From NCBI RefSeq assembly GCF_026626705.1, contig NZ_JAPNKC010000001.1, positions 1,984,001 to 2,048,000 on the forward strand: DNA of 64,000 nucleotides, in the 5' to 3' direction. This DNA comes from Pyxidicoccus sp. MSG2. GTDB lineage: Bacteria > Myxococcota > Myxococcia > Myxococcales > Myxococcaceae. Positions 1-44,100 of this stretch are shown piece by piece. The notes beneath the pieces are model-generated. The model saw only the letters and a list, made by a program, of their open reading frames with translations, was not told where the DNA came from and did not search any database. Numbering within the stretch: the first letter of the stretch is position 1; each line of letters starts with the position of its first letter. Position numbers and translations under genes: made by a program.

Positions 1-1
1 G

Positions 2-34137
<34,136 letters not shown>

Positions 34138-34141
<4 letters not shown>

Positions 34142-35574
34142 CACCCCAAGCCCCTCCTTCACCGGGCTACTCGATGCGGACCTTCGGAACGGTCTGGGTC
34201 GGGCAGTTCCTCTCCATGCTGGGCTCGTCGCTGACGTCGTTCGCGCTCGGGGCGTACGTCTACCAGACGTCCGGCTCTGTCACCGGCTTCGCCCTCGTCG
34301 GCTTCTTCAGCTCGCTGCCCCTGGTGCTGCTGTCGCCCCTGGCGGGCGTGCTCGCGGACCGGTGGGACCGGCGCAAGCTCATGCTCGTGGGCGACCTGGG
34401 CGCGGCCCTGGGCATCTTCCTCATCTGGGGCCTGTTCGCCGGCGAGAGCGCGGGGTGGTGGACCATCAAGGTCTGGTACTTCTACGGCCCGCTCCTGCTC
34501 GGCTCGGCCTTCTCCACGATGTGCTTTCCGGCATGGACCTCCACCGTGCCGCTGCTCGTCCCCCGCAAGCACCTGGGTCGCGCCAGCGGGATGACCGAGC
34601 TGAGCGCCGCCATCTCCCAGATTGCCGGCCCGCTCATCGCCAGCGCGCTGCTGGGTGCCATCGGCCTGCGCGGCATCCTCCTCGTGGATGCCATCTCCTA
34701 CATCTTCGCCATCGGGGCGCTCATCGTCGTCCGCTTCCCCGTGCCGCCCCGCGGCGCCACGAAGCAGGCCGGTCAGCGCTCCCTGAAGGCGGACCTGGTG
34801 GAGGGCTGGCAGTTCATCCGTGAGCGCAGGGGCCTGTTCGGCCTGATGGTCTTCATCACCACCGGCGGCTTCGTCGTCAGCATGGTGATGCTGCTCATCA
34901 ACCCGCTGGTGCTGGCCTTCACGGACATCGACCACCTGAAGTGGATTGCCTCCATCGCCGGCATGGGCGCGCTGGCGGGCGGCCTCATCACCAGCATCTG
35001 GGGCGGCCCCCAGCGCCGCATCCTCGGCATCGCGGGCTTCTCCCTCCTGGCCGCGCTCATCCTCCCGCTGGCGGCCCTGCCGCCCAGCGTGCCGCTCATC
35101 GCCGTGTCGGCCGCCATCTTCGTGTTCACCTTCCCGCTCACCTCGGCCTGCAACCAGTTCATCTGGCAGACCAAGGTGCCGCCCGAGCTGCAGGGGCGCG
35201 TCGCCGCCCTGCGCCGGGTGGTGTTCCAGGCCATGGGGCTGGCGGTGACCCTGTTGGGCGGCGTCCTGGCGGACCAGGTCTTCGAGCCGCTGATGGCCAG
35301 GGACGGCGCGCTCGCCTCCAGCGTCGGACAGGTGATTGGCACCGGCCAGGGCCGAGGCGTCGCGCTCATGTTCGTCATGCTCAGCGTGATGATGCTGACG
35401 AACGTCGTCGTGCTGTGGCTGTCGCCCCGCACGCGCAACGTGGAGTCCGAGCTGCCGGACGCCCTGCCCACCCAACCGCGTCATCCCCAAGTGCCCACGC
35501 CCATGCCCGCGGACCTCGCGGCTGACGTCGGGACCGCACCGCGCCTCGCCACCACTGGGAGCACCGAGACATGA
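34138..35574 (+). CDS. MFS exporter (MFS_3 / enterobactin-exporter-like)
   Basis: A 478-residue inner-membrane transporter of the major facilitator superfamily, most likely exporting the NRPS product. The N-terminus has hydrophobic segments typical of MFS helices (QFLSMLGSSLTSFALGAYVY; FALVGFFSSLPLVLLSPLAG). The loop 2-3 signature GVLADRWDRRK lies near residues 70-80. The later GRVAALRRVVFQ segment is typical of the MFS_3 group of drug and siderophore exporters. The last 50 residues are polar and proline-rich, a probable cytoplasmic tail. The ATG overlaps the NRPS-1 stop (ATGA), with GGAG at 34123-34126 as a likely ribosome site, so translation is coupled to the synthetase. The substrate is inferred from context only. 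Confidence 0.93.
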
Positions 35575-38006
35575 GCACCTTCAACCGCTGGCTCCAGTTG
35601 CTTCGCAAGCTGCCCCCCGTGCTGGCCCTCGCCACGCCCGGCCTGGGCCCCTGGCTCGCCCGCCGCCGCTGGCCCCGCGCGCAGGGCGCGTTCCAGGTGG
35701 ACGGGCTGCACGGCCCGGTGGAAATCATCCGCGACACCTGGGGCACCCCGCACATCTACGCGCAGGACGAGCATGACCTGTTCTTCGCCCAGGGCTACGT
35801 GCACGCGCAGGACCGGATGTGGCAGCTCGAGTTCGGCCGCCTCACCGGCAACGGCCTGCTGGGCTCCGTGCTCGGCCCCGCGGTCGTCCCCATGGACCAC
35901 ATCATGCGCACGCTGGGACTGCGCCGGATGGCGGAGAAGACGCTGCCCCAGGTGACGGCGGAGTCGCGCGCCATCCTGGACGCATACTGCGCGGGCGTGA
36001 ATGCGCGCATCGCCAACGAGCCGCTGCCGCTGGAGTACACCATCCTGGGGACCACCCCGGCCCCGTGGACGCCGCTGGACACGCTGGTGCGCGGCAACCT
36101 GCTGTCGATGATGCTGGGCGGCAACCACCGGCTGGAAATCCTGCGGGCCCGGCTGGTGGCCGAGGCGGGCGAGGAAATCGCCGCGCTGCTGCTGCCCGTG
36201 CACGCGCCGCAGACGCCGCTCATCGTCCCCCCGGGGGCGATGTACAAGGGCCTGCGCGGCGTGAAGACGATGGAGGGGCTGGACGCCACGGACGCGGTGC
36301 TCGGCGACCCGAACATCGTCACCGGCAGCAACAACTGGGTGGTGCACGGCCAGCGCACCGCCAGCGGCAAGCCGCTGCTCGCCAACGACATCCACATGGG
36401 CCTGGGCATGCCGTCGCCCTGGTACGAGAACGGCCTGCACGGCGGCCGCTTCAACCACGTGGGCTTCTCGCTGCCGGGCGTGCCGCTGGTGGTCATCGGC
36501 CACAACGGCAAGGCCGCCTGGGGCATGTCCAACCTGGGACCGGACACCCAGGACTTCTACCTCGAGAAGCTGGACGACCCGAAGGCGCCCAAGCGCTACG
36601 AGTACCAGGGCACCTGGCATGACCTGGAGGTCATCCGCGAGGAGTTCCCCGTGCGCGGTGGCCCGAACGGGGCGGTGGTCATCCGCAGCACCCGGCACGG
36701 GCCGCTGCTCAACAAGGTGATGAGCCGCGCGCTCGGGGACTTCGAGCCGCTGGCGCTGCGGTGGGCCCACGCGGAGAGCCGGCCGCTCATCGACGCGCTG
36801 GTGAGCATGAACCTGGCGAAGAGCTGGGACGAGTTCCGCGCCGCCTGCAAGCTGTGGGAGAGCCCGGGGCAGAACTTCGTGTACGCGGACTCGGACGGCA
36901 ACGTGGGCTACCAGTCCACGGGCCGCATCCCCATCCGCGCCCCGGGGCACCAGGGCACGGTGCCGGTGCCGGGCTGGACGGGCGAGTACGAGTGGCAGGG
37001 CTACATCCCCTTCGAGGACCTGCCCTCCTCGCTCAACCCGCCCGCGGGCTTCGCCGCCACGGCCAACAACAAGATTACGTCCGACGACTACCCGTACGTC
37101 ATCGCCCACAACTGGTTCCCGGGCTACCGCGCCCGGCGGATTACGGACCTGCTGGAGGCGGGCACGAAGCACACGGTGGAGGACATGCGCCGCATCCAGG
37201 CGGAGACGTACTCCATCCCCGCCGAGCTGATGCGCCCGCACCTGCTGGCGATGAAGCCCGCGGACGACGCGCAGGCGAAGGCGCTGGCGGAGCTGGCCGC
37301 GTGGGACCTGCGCTTCGAGGTGGACCGCGTGGGCGCCACCGTCTTCCACGCCTGGTACATCCAGGTGCTGCGCGCCCTGCTGCGCCACAAGCTGGGGCCG
37401 AAGCTGGTGGAGCGCTACCTGGACAGCGACTACGAGCGGCACGGCAGCATGCACATGCCACTCGTCGTCGACTTGATGGGCAAGCCCGAGGACGCGTGGT
37501 GGGACGACCCGACGACGCCGGAGCGCGAGACGCGCGACGACATCCTCCGGCGCTCGCTCACGGCGGCGCTGCAGTGGCTGACCGAGCGCTTCGGCCCCGA
37601 GCTGAAGGGCTGGACCTGGGGCCGCGTCCACACGGTGACGTACCAGCACGTGGTGCTGGGCGGGCCGGGCAGCCCGAAGTCGCTGCGCAATGCCTTCAAC
37701 ACCCGGGCGCTGCCGGCGCGCGGGGATACCTACTCGGTGGACGGCGCCTCCTTCATCTGGAGCCGGCCCTTCGACGTGGTCCATGGCACCGCGCTGCGCG
37801 TGGTCATCGACCTGGGAGATTTGACGAAGTCAGTGGCCATTCACGCGCCCGGGCAGTCTGAGCACCTGGGCCACCCGCACCGTGATGACCTGATGGACAT
37901 GAGTCAGAAGGTCGAGTGCCACCCGCTGCTGTACACGCGGGAGGCCGTGGAGTCGCAGGCGAAGAGCACGCTGACGCTCCAGCCCACGACGAAGCGCCTG
38001 GGATGA
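35571..38006 (+). CDS. Penicillin acylase family Ntn hydrolase
   Basis: An 811-residue amidase precursor of the penicillin G acylase / acyl-homoserine lactone acylase / PvdQ family. These enzymes mature by autocleavage to an alpha and a beta chain, with the new N-terminal Ser as nucleophile. Here GSNNWVV places that Ser at residue 253 (codon 36327-36329), with cleavage expected after Gly252. ATANNKI (Asn499/500) fits the oxyanion-hole Asn of the family, followed by the conserved YRARRI. The N-terminus (RKLPPVLALATPGLGPWLA) is basic then hydrophobic and may be a weak export signal; no clear cleavage site. GGGAG at 35557-35561 is a good ribosome site, and the ATG overlaps the exporter stop (ATGA). 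Context suggests deacylation of an exported acyl-peptide, or self-protection by cleavage; quorum-signal degradation is an alternative. Confidence 0.93.
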   Translation: MSTFNRWLQLLRKLPPVLALATPGLGPWLARRRWPRAQGAFQVDGLHGPVEIIRDTWGTPHIYAQDEHDLFFAQGYVHAQDRMWQLEFGRLTGNGLLGSVLGPAVVPMDHIMRTLGLRRMAEKTLPQVTAESRAILDAYCAGVNARIANEPLPLEYTILGTTPAPWTPLDTLVRGNLLSMMLGGNHRLEILRARLVAEAGEEIAALLLPVHAPQTPLIVPPGAMYKGLRGVKTMEGLDATDAVLGDPNIVTGSNNWVVHGQRTASGKPLLANDIHMGLGMPSPWYENGLHGGRFNHVGFSLPGVPLVVIGHNGKAAWGMSNLGPDTQDFYLEKLDDPKAPKRYEYQGTWHDLEVIREEFPVRGGPNGAVVIRSTRHGPLLNKVMSRALGDFEPLALRWAHAESRPLIDALVSMNLAKSWDEFRAACKLWESPGQNFVYADSDGNVGYQSTGRIPIRAPGHQGTVPVPGWTGEYEWQGYIPFEDLPSSLNPPAGFAATANNKITSDDYPYVIAHNWFPGYRARRITDLLEAGTKHTVEDMRRIQAETYSIPAELMRPHLLAMKPADDAQAKALAELAAWDLRFEVDRVGATVFHAWYIQVLRALLRHKLGPKLVERYLDSDYERHGSMHMPLVVDLMGKPEDAWWDDPTTPERETRDDILRRSLTAALQWLTERFGPELKGWTWGRVHTVTYQHVVLGGPGSPKSLRNAFNTRALPARGDTYSVDGASFIWSRPFDVVHGTALRVVIDLGDLTKSVAIHAPGQSEHLGHPHRDDLMDMSQKVECHPLLYTREAVESQAKSTLTLQPTTKRLG

Positions 38007-38149
38007 ACCGATACCCCTGAGCCGTTTCGCCGTTGTTGCGCCAGTTTCAACTTCGAGTTGTCGTACTTCGTGAGCGCGCGCAGCGGACCGCCGGCCGGCA
38101 ACGGCCGTGCCGTGGCCGTGTGTGCTCGCGCAGTGAAAGGTAGTCGGTC
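38007..38149 (+). other. Only intergenic region in the window; probable 5' region of NRPS-2
   Basis: 143 bp between the acylase stop and the NRPS-2 ATG. It is AT-richer than its surroundings at 38020-38075. It contains a short dyad CAACT-TCG-AGTTG at 38048-38060 and a stem ACGGCC...GGCCGT with a 7-nt loop at 38101-38119. There is no T-tract, so no convincing intrinsic terminator. I could not find a confident sigma-70 or sigma-54 promoter match. AAAGG at 38136-38140 is the likely ribosome site for NRPS-2. No small gene is supported here. Confidence 0.6.
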
Positions 38150-41100
38150 ATGGCCCTGACCTCCGAACAGAAGCGCGCGCGGCTCGCGGAGCTGCTGCGC
38201 GACAAGGCCCGTCCGTCGCGGCGCGCTCCGCTGTCCTTCGCGCAGGAGCGGATGTGGTTCCAGGAGCGGCTCAATCCCGGAAGCGCCGCCTTCAACATCC
38301 CCACCGCCGTGCGCCTGTCCGGCGAGCTGAACGTCGACGCCCTCCGTCGTGCGCTCCAGGAGCTGGTGAGGCGTCATGAGGCCCTGCGCACCACCTTCGT
38401 GGAGCAGGACGGGCAGGTGCTCCAGCACGTCGCCGTGTCGCTCGACGTCGCGCTGCCCGTGGTGGACGCGGAGGGCGGCGAGCCGTCCGAGCGTGAGGCC
38501 GGGGCCTGGCGCCTGCTGCATGCCGACGCGCGAAAGCCCTTCGACATGGAGAAGGGCCCGCTGCTGCGCACGGTGCTCTACCGTTGGGACGTCAGCGAGC
38601 ACCTGCTGCTGCTCAACGTGCACCACATCGTCTCCGACGGTTGGACGATGGGCGTGCTGGTACGGGAGTTGGGTGCGCTCTACCCCGCGCTCGCCGCGGG
38701 ACAGGCCGCTCCGCTGCCCGCGCTGCCCATGCAGTATGCGGACTTCGCGACGTGGCAGCGCGGCTGGCTCCAGGGCGAGACGCTGGACACGCAGCTCGGC
38801 TACTGGCGCAGGCAGTTGGACGCCGATGCCATGCTGGAGCTGCCCACGGACAAGCCCCGTCCTTCCGTGGCCAGCACCGACGGTGCCCGCCTCACGGTGA
38901 TGCTGCCCCCGGCGCTGCTCCAGTCGCTGAAGGCGCTGGCCGGGCGCGAGGGCCGCACCCTCTTCACCCTCCTGCTGTCCGCGTACCAGGTGCTGCTGTC
39001 GCGCTACAGCGGCCAGGAGGACGTCGTCGTCGGCACGCCCATCGCCGGCCGCAACCGCTCCGAGCTGGAGGGCCTCATCGGCCTGTTCGTCAACACGCTC
39101 GCCCTGCGTGCGGACCTGTCCGGAGACCCGTCCTTCCTGGCGTTGATGGCCCGGGTGCACGAGGCGTCTCTTGGCGCCTTCGCGCACCAGGACGTGCCCT
39201 TCGAGAAACTGGTGGAGGTACTCCAGCCCGAGCGCAAGCTGAGCAGCACGCCGCTGTTCCAGGTGATGTTCGCCTTGCAGAACGCGCCCCTGCCGCCACT
39301 GCGGGTGCCGGGACTGACGCTGGAAGTGCAGCCGGTGGACAGCGGCACCAGCCAGGTGGACCTCACGCTGCTGGCCACCGAGGTGCCCCAGGGCCTGCGG
39401 CTCGCGGCGGTCTACCGCACGGACCTCTTCGAGGAGCCGACGGTGCGCCGGCTGCTGGCGCACTTCCAGACGCTGCTGGAGGGCATCGCCGCGCACCCGG
39501 AAGCGCGCCTGTCCGAGCTGCCACTGATGGACGAGGCCGAGCAGCGACAGGTGCTGCGGGAGTGGAGCGCCACCGCCTCCGACTACCCGCGCGAGTCCAC
39601 GCTGCCTGACGTCTTCGCCCAGGTGGTGGCCCGCTTCCCGGACCACATCGCCGTGGAGTCCAGCTCGTCGCGCCTCACCTACCGGCAGCTCGACGAGCGT
39701 TCCAATCAGCTCTCACACCACCTGCGCGGACTGGGCGTGGGTGCCGACTCCCGCGTCGCCCTCGCCGTCGAGCGCTCGCTGGAGCTGATGGTCTCGCTGC
39801 TGGCCATCCTCAAGGCCGGTGGCGCCTACGTCCCCCTGGACGCGTCCTACCCGCGTGAGCGCCTGGCCGGCATGGTGGAGGACGCGGCTCCCCATGCGCT
39901 CATCACCACACGCGCACTACTGCCCCGCCTCCCGGTGGAGGGACTCTCCACCTTGGTTTTGGAGGACGCCGCGCTCGCTTCCGAGCCGACGCATGCGCCG
40001 TCACCGATGGCGCTGCCCGACTCGCTCGCCTACGTGGACTTCACCTCCGGCTCCACCGGCCGCCCCAAGGGCGTGGGCACCACCCACCGCAACGTCCTGC
40101 GCACCCTCCTCGGCGCCGACTACGCCCGCTTCGGGCCCGACGAAGTCCTCCTCCAGTTCGCCCCCATCTCCTTCGACGCCTCCACCTTCGAAATCTGGGC
40201 GGCGCTACTGCACGGCGCTCGCCTCGTCGTCATGCCTCCGCAGGCCGCGTCGCTGGAGGAACTGGGCCACGTCATCCAGTCCTCGGGCGTCACCACGATG
40301 TGGGCCACCAGTGGTCTGTTCACCCAACTGGTGGACAACCCGCCTCCGGGGCTGAGCACCGTGAAGCACGTCATGACGGGCGGCGACGTGGTGTCGCCCA
40401 CTCACGTGCGCCGCGCCGTGGAGGAGCTGCGCATCCCCGTCACCAACCTCTACGGCCCCACCGAGACGACGGTATTCGCCACGTCCTGGCCGGTGACTCG
40501 CGCGGAGCAGGTGGGCACCTCCGTCCCCATCGGCCGTCCCATTGGCGGCACGCAAGTGTACGTGCTCGACTCTCACGGCCAGCCGGTGCCCGTGGGTGTC
40601 ATCGGAGAGCTGTACATCGGCGGCGACGGCCTCGCGCGCGGCTACCTGGGCCAGCCCTCGCTCACCGCCGAGCGCTTCGTCCCTGACTCCTTCTCCGGCA
40701 TCCCCGGAGCCCGCCTCTACCGCACCGGCGACCGGGTGCGCTGGCTCGCCGGACGCGTGCTGGACTTCGTCGGCCGCGCTGACACCCAGGTCAAGGTGCG
40801 CGGCTTCCGCATCGAGCCGGACGAAGTGCAGGCCGTCATCTCCACCTTCCCCGGCGTCCGAGCAGCCGTGGTGGTGACCCGCGAGGACGCGCACGGCGGC
40901 AAGCGCCTCGTCGGGTACGTCGCGGCGCCCGAGTCGCTGGACGTCGCCGCGCTGCGCACCTTCCTGGTGGAGCGACTGCCCGAGTACATGGTGCCCTCCG
41001 CCCTGGTGCGGCTGGACGCCCTGCCCCTCACCGCCAACGGCAAGGTGGACCGCAAGGCCCTGCCCGCCCCCGAGTCGATGGCCCTGGCCGCCACGGCGGA

Positions 41101-44100
41101 CTACGTCGCTCCGCGCACCTCCACCGAAGAAAACCTCGCGGCGCTCTGGGCCGAGCTGCTGGGCCTGCCGCGCGTGGGAACCGGTGACCACTTCTTCGAG
41201 CTGGGCGGCCACTCGCTGCTGGCCACCCGGGTGGTCTCCCGCATTCGCGCGTCCTTCGGCGTGGAGCTTCCGCTGCGCGAGCTGTTCCAGGCGCCCACCG
41301 TCGCCGCGCTCGCCGCGCGCATCGATGCGGCCGTGAGCGCCGGTGAGGTGGGCATGCTTCCGCCCATCGAGCGCGTACCGCGTACGGAGCGGCTTCCCGT
41401 CTCGTACTCGCAGCAGCGCCTGTGGTTCCTGGATCAGCTCGAGCCCGGCAGCGCGGCCTTCAACATGCCGTTCACCCTGGAGCTGGCCGGCACCCTCGAC
41501 GCAGAGGCGCTGCGGCGGGCCCTGGAGGCCCTGCTGCACCGCCACGAGTCCCTGCGCACCACGTTCCACGGCGAGGCCGAGGGCCCCGTGCAGCGCATCA
41601 ACGCGCCCGCTCCGCTGGAGATGGCCCTCGTCGACCTGAGTGGCCTGCCCCCGGAGCAGCGTCAGACGGAGTCGCGGCGACGCATCAACGCGGAGTCCCT
41701 GCGCCCCTTCGACCTCGCGGTCCGCCCGCTGCTGCGCGCCATGCTCCTGAAGCTGGAGGAGCAGTCGCACGTGCTGCTGCTCAACGTCCATCACATCGTG
41801 GCGGACGGATGGTCCACGAGCGTCCTGGTGCGGGAGCTCGGTGTCGTCTACTCCGCGCTCGCCTCGGGCCAGCCCTTCGTCCTGCCGGCGCTTCCGCTCC
41901 AGTACGTGGACTACGCGGCGTGGCAGCGGAAGTGGCTGAACGGCGAGGAGTTGGAGAAGCAACTCACGTGGTGGCGGCGCCAGCTCGACGGAGCGGCGCA
42001 GGACTTGGAGCTGCCCACCGACAGGCCGCGCACCCACCACCCCTCGCCGCCGGGCGCCCTGGCGCCGGTGCGACTCCCGCGCGAGCTGGCTGCAGCGGTG
42101 GAGTCCTTCTGCAACCGCGAGGGCCTCACGCCCTTCATGCTCTTCCTCGCGGCCTTCCAGCTCTTGCTGGCGAGCTACTCCGGCCAGGACGACATCTCCG
42201 TGGGCTCTCCCGTGGCCGGCCGCAACCGTGCCGAGCTGGAGGGGCTCGTCGGCTTCTTCCTCAACACCCTGGTGATGCGCACCCGCCTGGACGGCGACCC
42301 CACCGTGCGCGAGCTGCTCGGCCGCGTGCGGGAGATGGCGCTCGGCGCCTATGCCCATGAGCACGTCCCCTTCGAACAACTCCAGCCGATGCGCGATTTG
42401 CGCCAGGCGCCGCTGTTCCGGGTGATGTTCATCCTCCAGAACACACCGCCCGCGGAGCTGGCCCTACCGGGGCTGGCGATTCGCAGCGCGCCCGTGGGTG
42501 ACCACGTCGCGAAGTTCGACCTGACGCTGACGCTGACGCGCACCCAGGAGGGCTTCGAGGGCGCACTGGACTACCGCGCCGACCTGTTCGAGGCGTCCAC
42601 CGTGGAGCGGATGGCACGCCACCTGCGCACGCTCGTGGAGGCAGTCGTGGCCACCCCGGGGAAGCGCCTGTCCGCGCTGTCGCTCCTCTCCGGCGAGGAG
42701 CGACAGCGGCTGCTCGTGGACTGGAACGCCACCCGCGCGGACTTCCCCGAGGTGTGCATCCACTCGCTCTTCGAGGCGCAAGTACGGCGCGCGCCCGCCG
42801 CGCGGGCGGCCTCCTTCGAGGGACAGCACCTCACCTACGCTCAGCTCGATGCAAAGGCCAACCAGCTCGCGCACGCGCTGCGCCGCCGGGGCGTCGGGCC
42901 CGAGGTGCGCGTTGCCCTCAGCGTGGAGCGCTCGCTGGACATCGTCGTGGGCCTGCTCGGAATCCTCAAGGCCGGTGGCGCCTGGGTGCCCGTAGATCCG
43001 CTGCTTCCGCGTGAGCGACTGGCCTTCATGCTGGAGGACAGCGGCGCCACGGTGCTGGTGACTCAGGCTCCGCTCCTGGAGCGCTTCTCCGAGGCACACC
43101 ACGCCCGTGCGTTCTGCCTGGACACCGAGAAGGACGCGCTCTCTCGGGAGAGCACCGATGCACCGGTGACGAGCGTGGCCCCGTACCACCTGGCCTACCT
43201 GCTCTACACGTCCGGCAGCACCGGCACGCCCAAGGGCACCGCCGTCGAGCACCGCAGCGTGGCCAACCTCGTCACCCACGAGGCGGTGGCGTACGGCATC
43301 GGCCCGGGCAGCCGCGTGTTGCAGTTCGCCAGCCTGTCGTTCGACCTGTCGGTGGAGGAGATCTTCACCACGCTGTGCTCCGGGGCCTCGCTGGTGCTCT
43401 CTCCCCTGGAGAAGTTGATGCCGGGCGCGCCGCTGCAGAAGCTGCTGCGCGAGGAGTCCCTCACCGTCATCAGCCTCACGCCCGCGGCGCTGGCCGCCAC
43501 GTCAGCGGAAGGACTGCCCGCGCTGCGCACCGTCATCTCCGGTGGCGAAGCCCTGCCTTCCGAAGTCGTGGCGCGCTGGGCTCCGGGCCGACGCCTGCTC
43601 AACACCTACGGCCCTACAGAAGCCACGGTGATTGCCACCCTCACCGAGTGCGTCGCGGACGGGCGAATCCCGTCCATCGGCCGGCCCCTGGCCAATGTTC
43701 GGGTGTACGTGCTGGACGGGCGAGGAGAGCCGGTGCCCGTGGGCGTGAAGGGAGAGTTGTACGTGGGCGGTGTCGGCGTGGCGCGAGGCTACGCGGGCCG
43801 CTCCGCCCTCACCGCCGAGCGCTTCGTGCCGGACCGATTCTCGGGCGAGTCGGGCGCGCGCCTGTACCGCACGGGCGACGTGGTGCGCTGGCGCGAGGAC
43901 GGCACGCTGGACTTCGTCGGCCGCGCGGACGCGCAGGTCAAGGTTCGCGGCTTCCGCATCGAGCTGGGTGAAGTGGAGTCCGCCCTGGCGAAGCTGCCGG
44001 GAGTGCGCGAGGCCGTCGTCGTCGCACGTGAGGACGGCCCCGGTGGCAAGCGCCTCGTGGGCTACGTCGTTGCGCACGAGGGCACGCAGGCGGACGGCTC

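Noticed and set aside
34159-35490. Minus-strand open frame opposite the MFS gene
   Set aside because: No recognisable domain and a composition typical of antisense GC-rich DNA; the plus-strand protein is a clear transporter.
38101-38119. Intrinsic terminator after the acylase gene
   Set aside because: A GC stem is present but no T-tract follows, and it lies close to the NRPS-2 start codon, so a termination role is unsupported.
38047-38304. Possible small minus-strand gene crossing the intergenic region
   Set aside because: It overlaps the conserved start of NRPS-2 and has no similarity or ribosome site that I can support.
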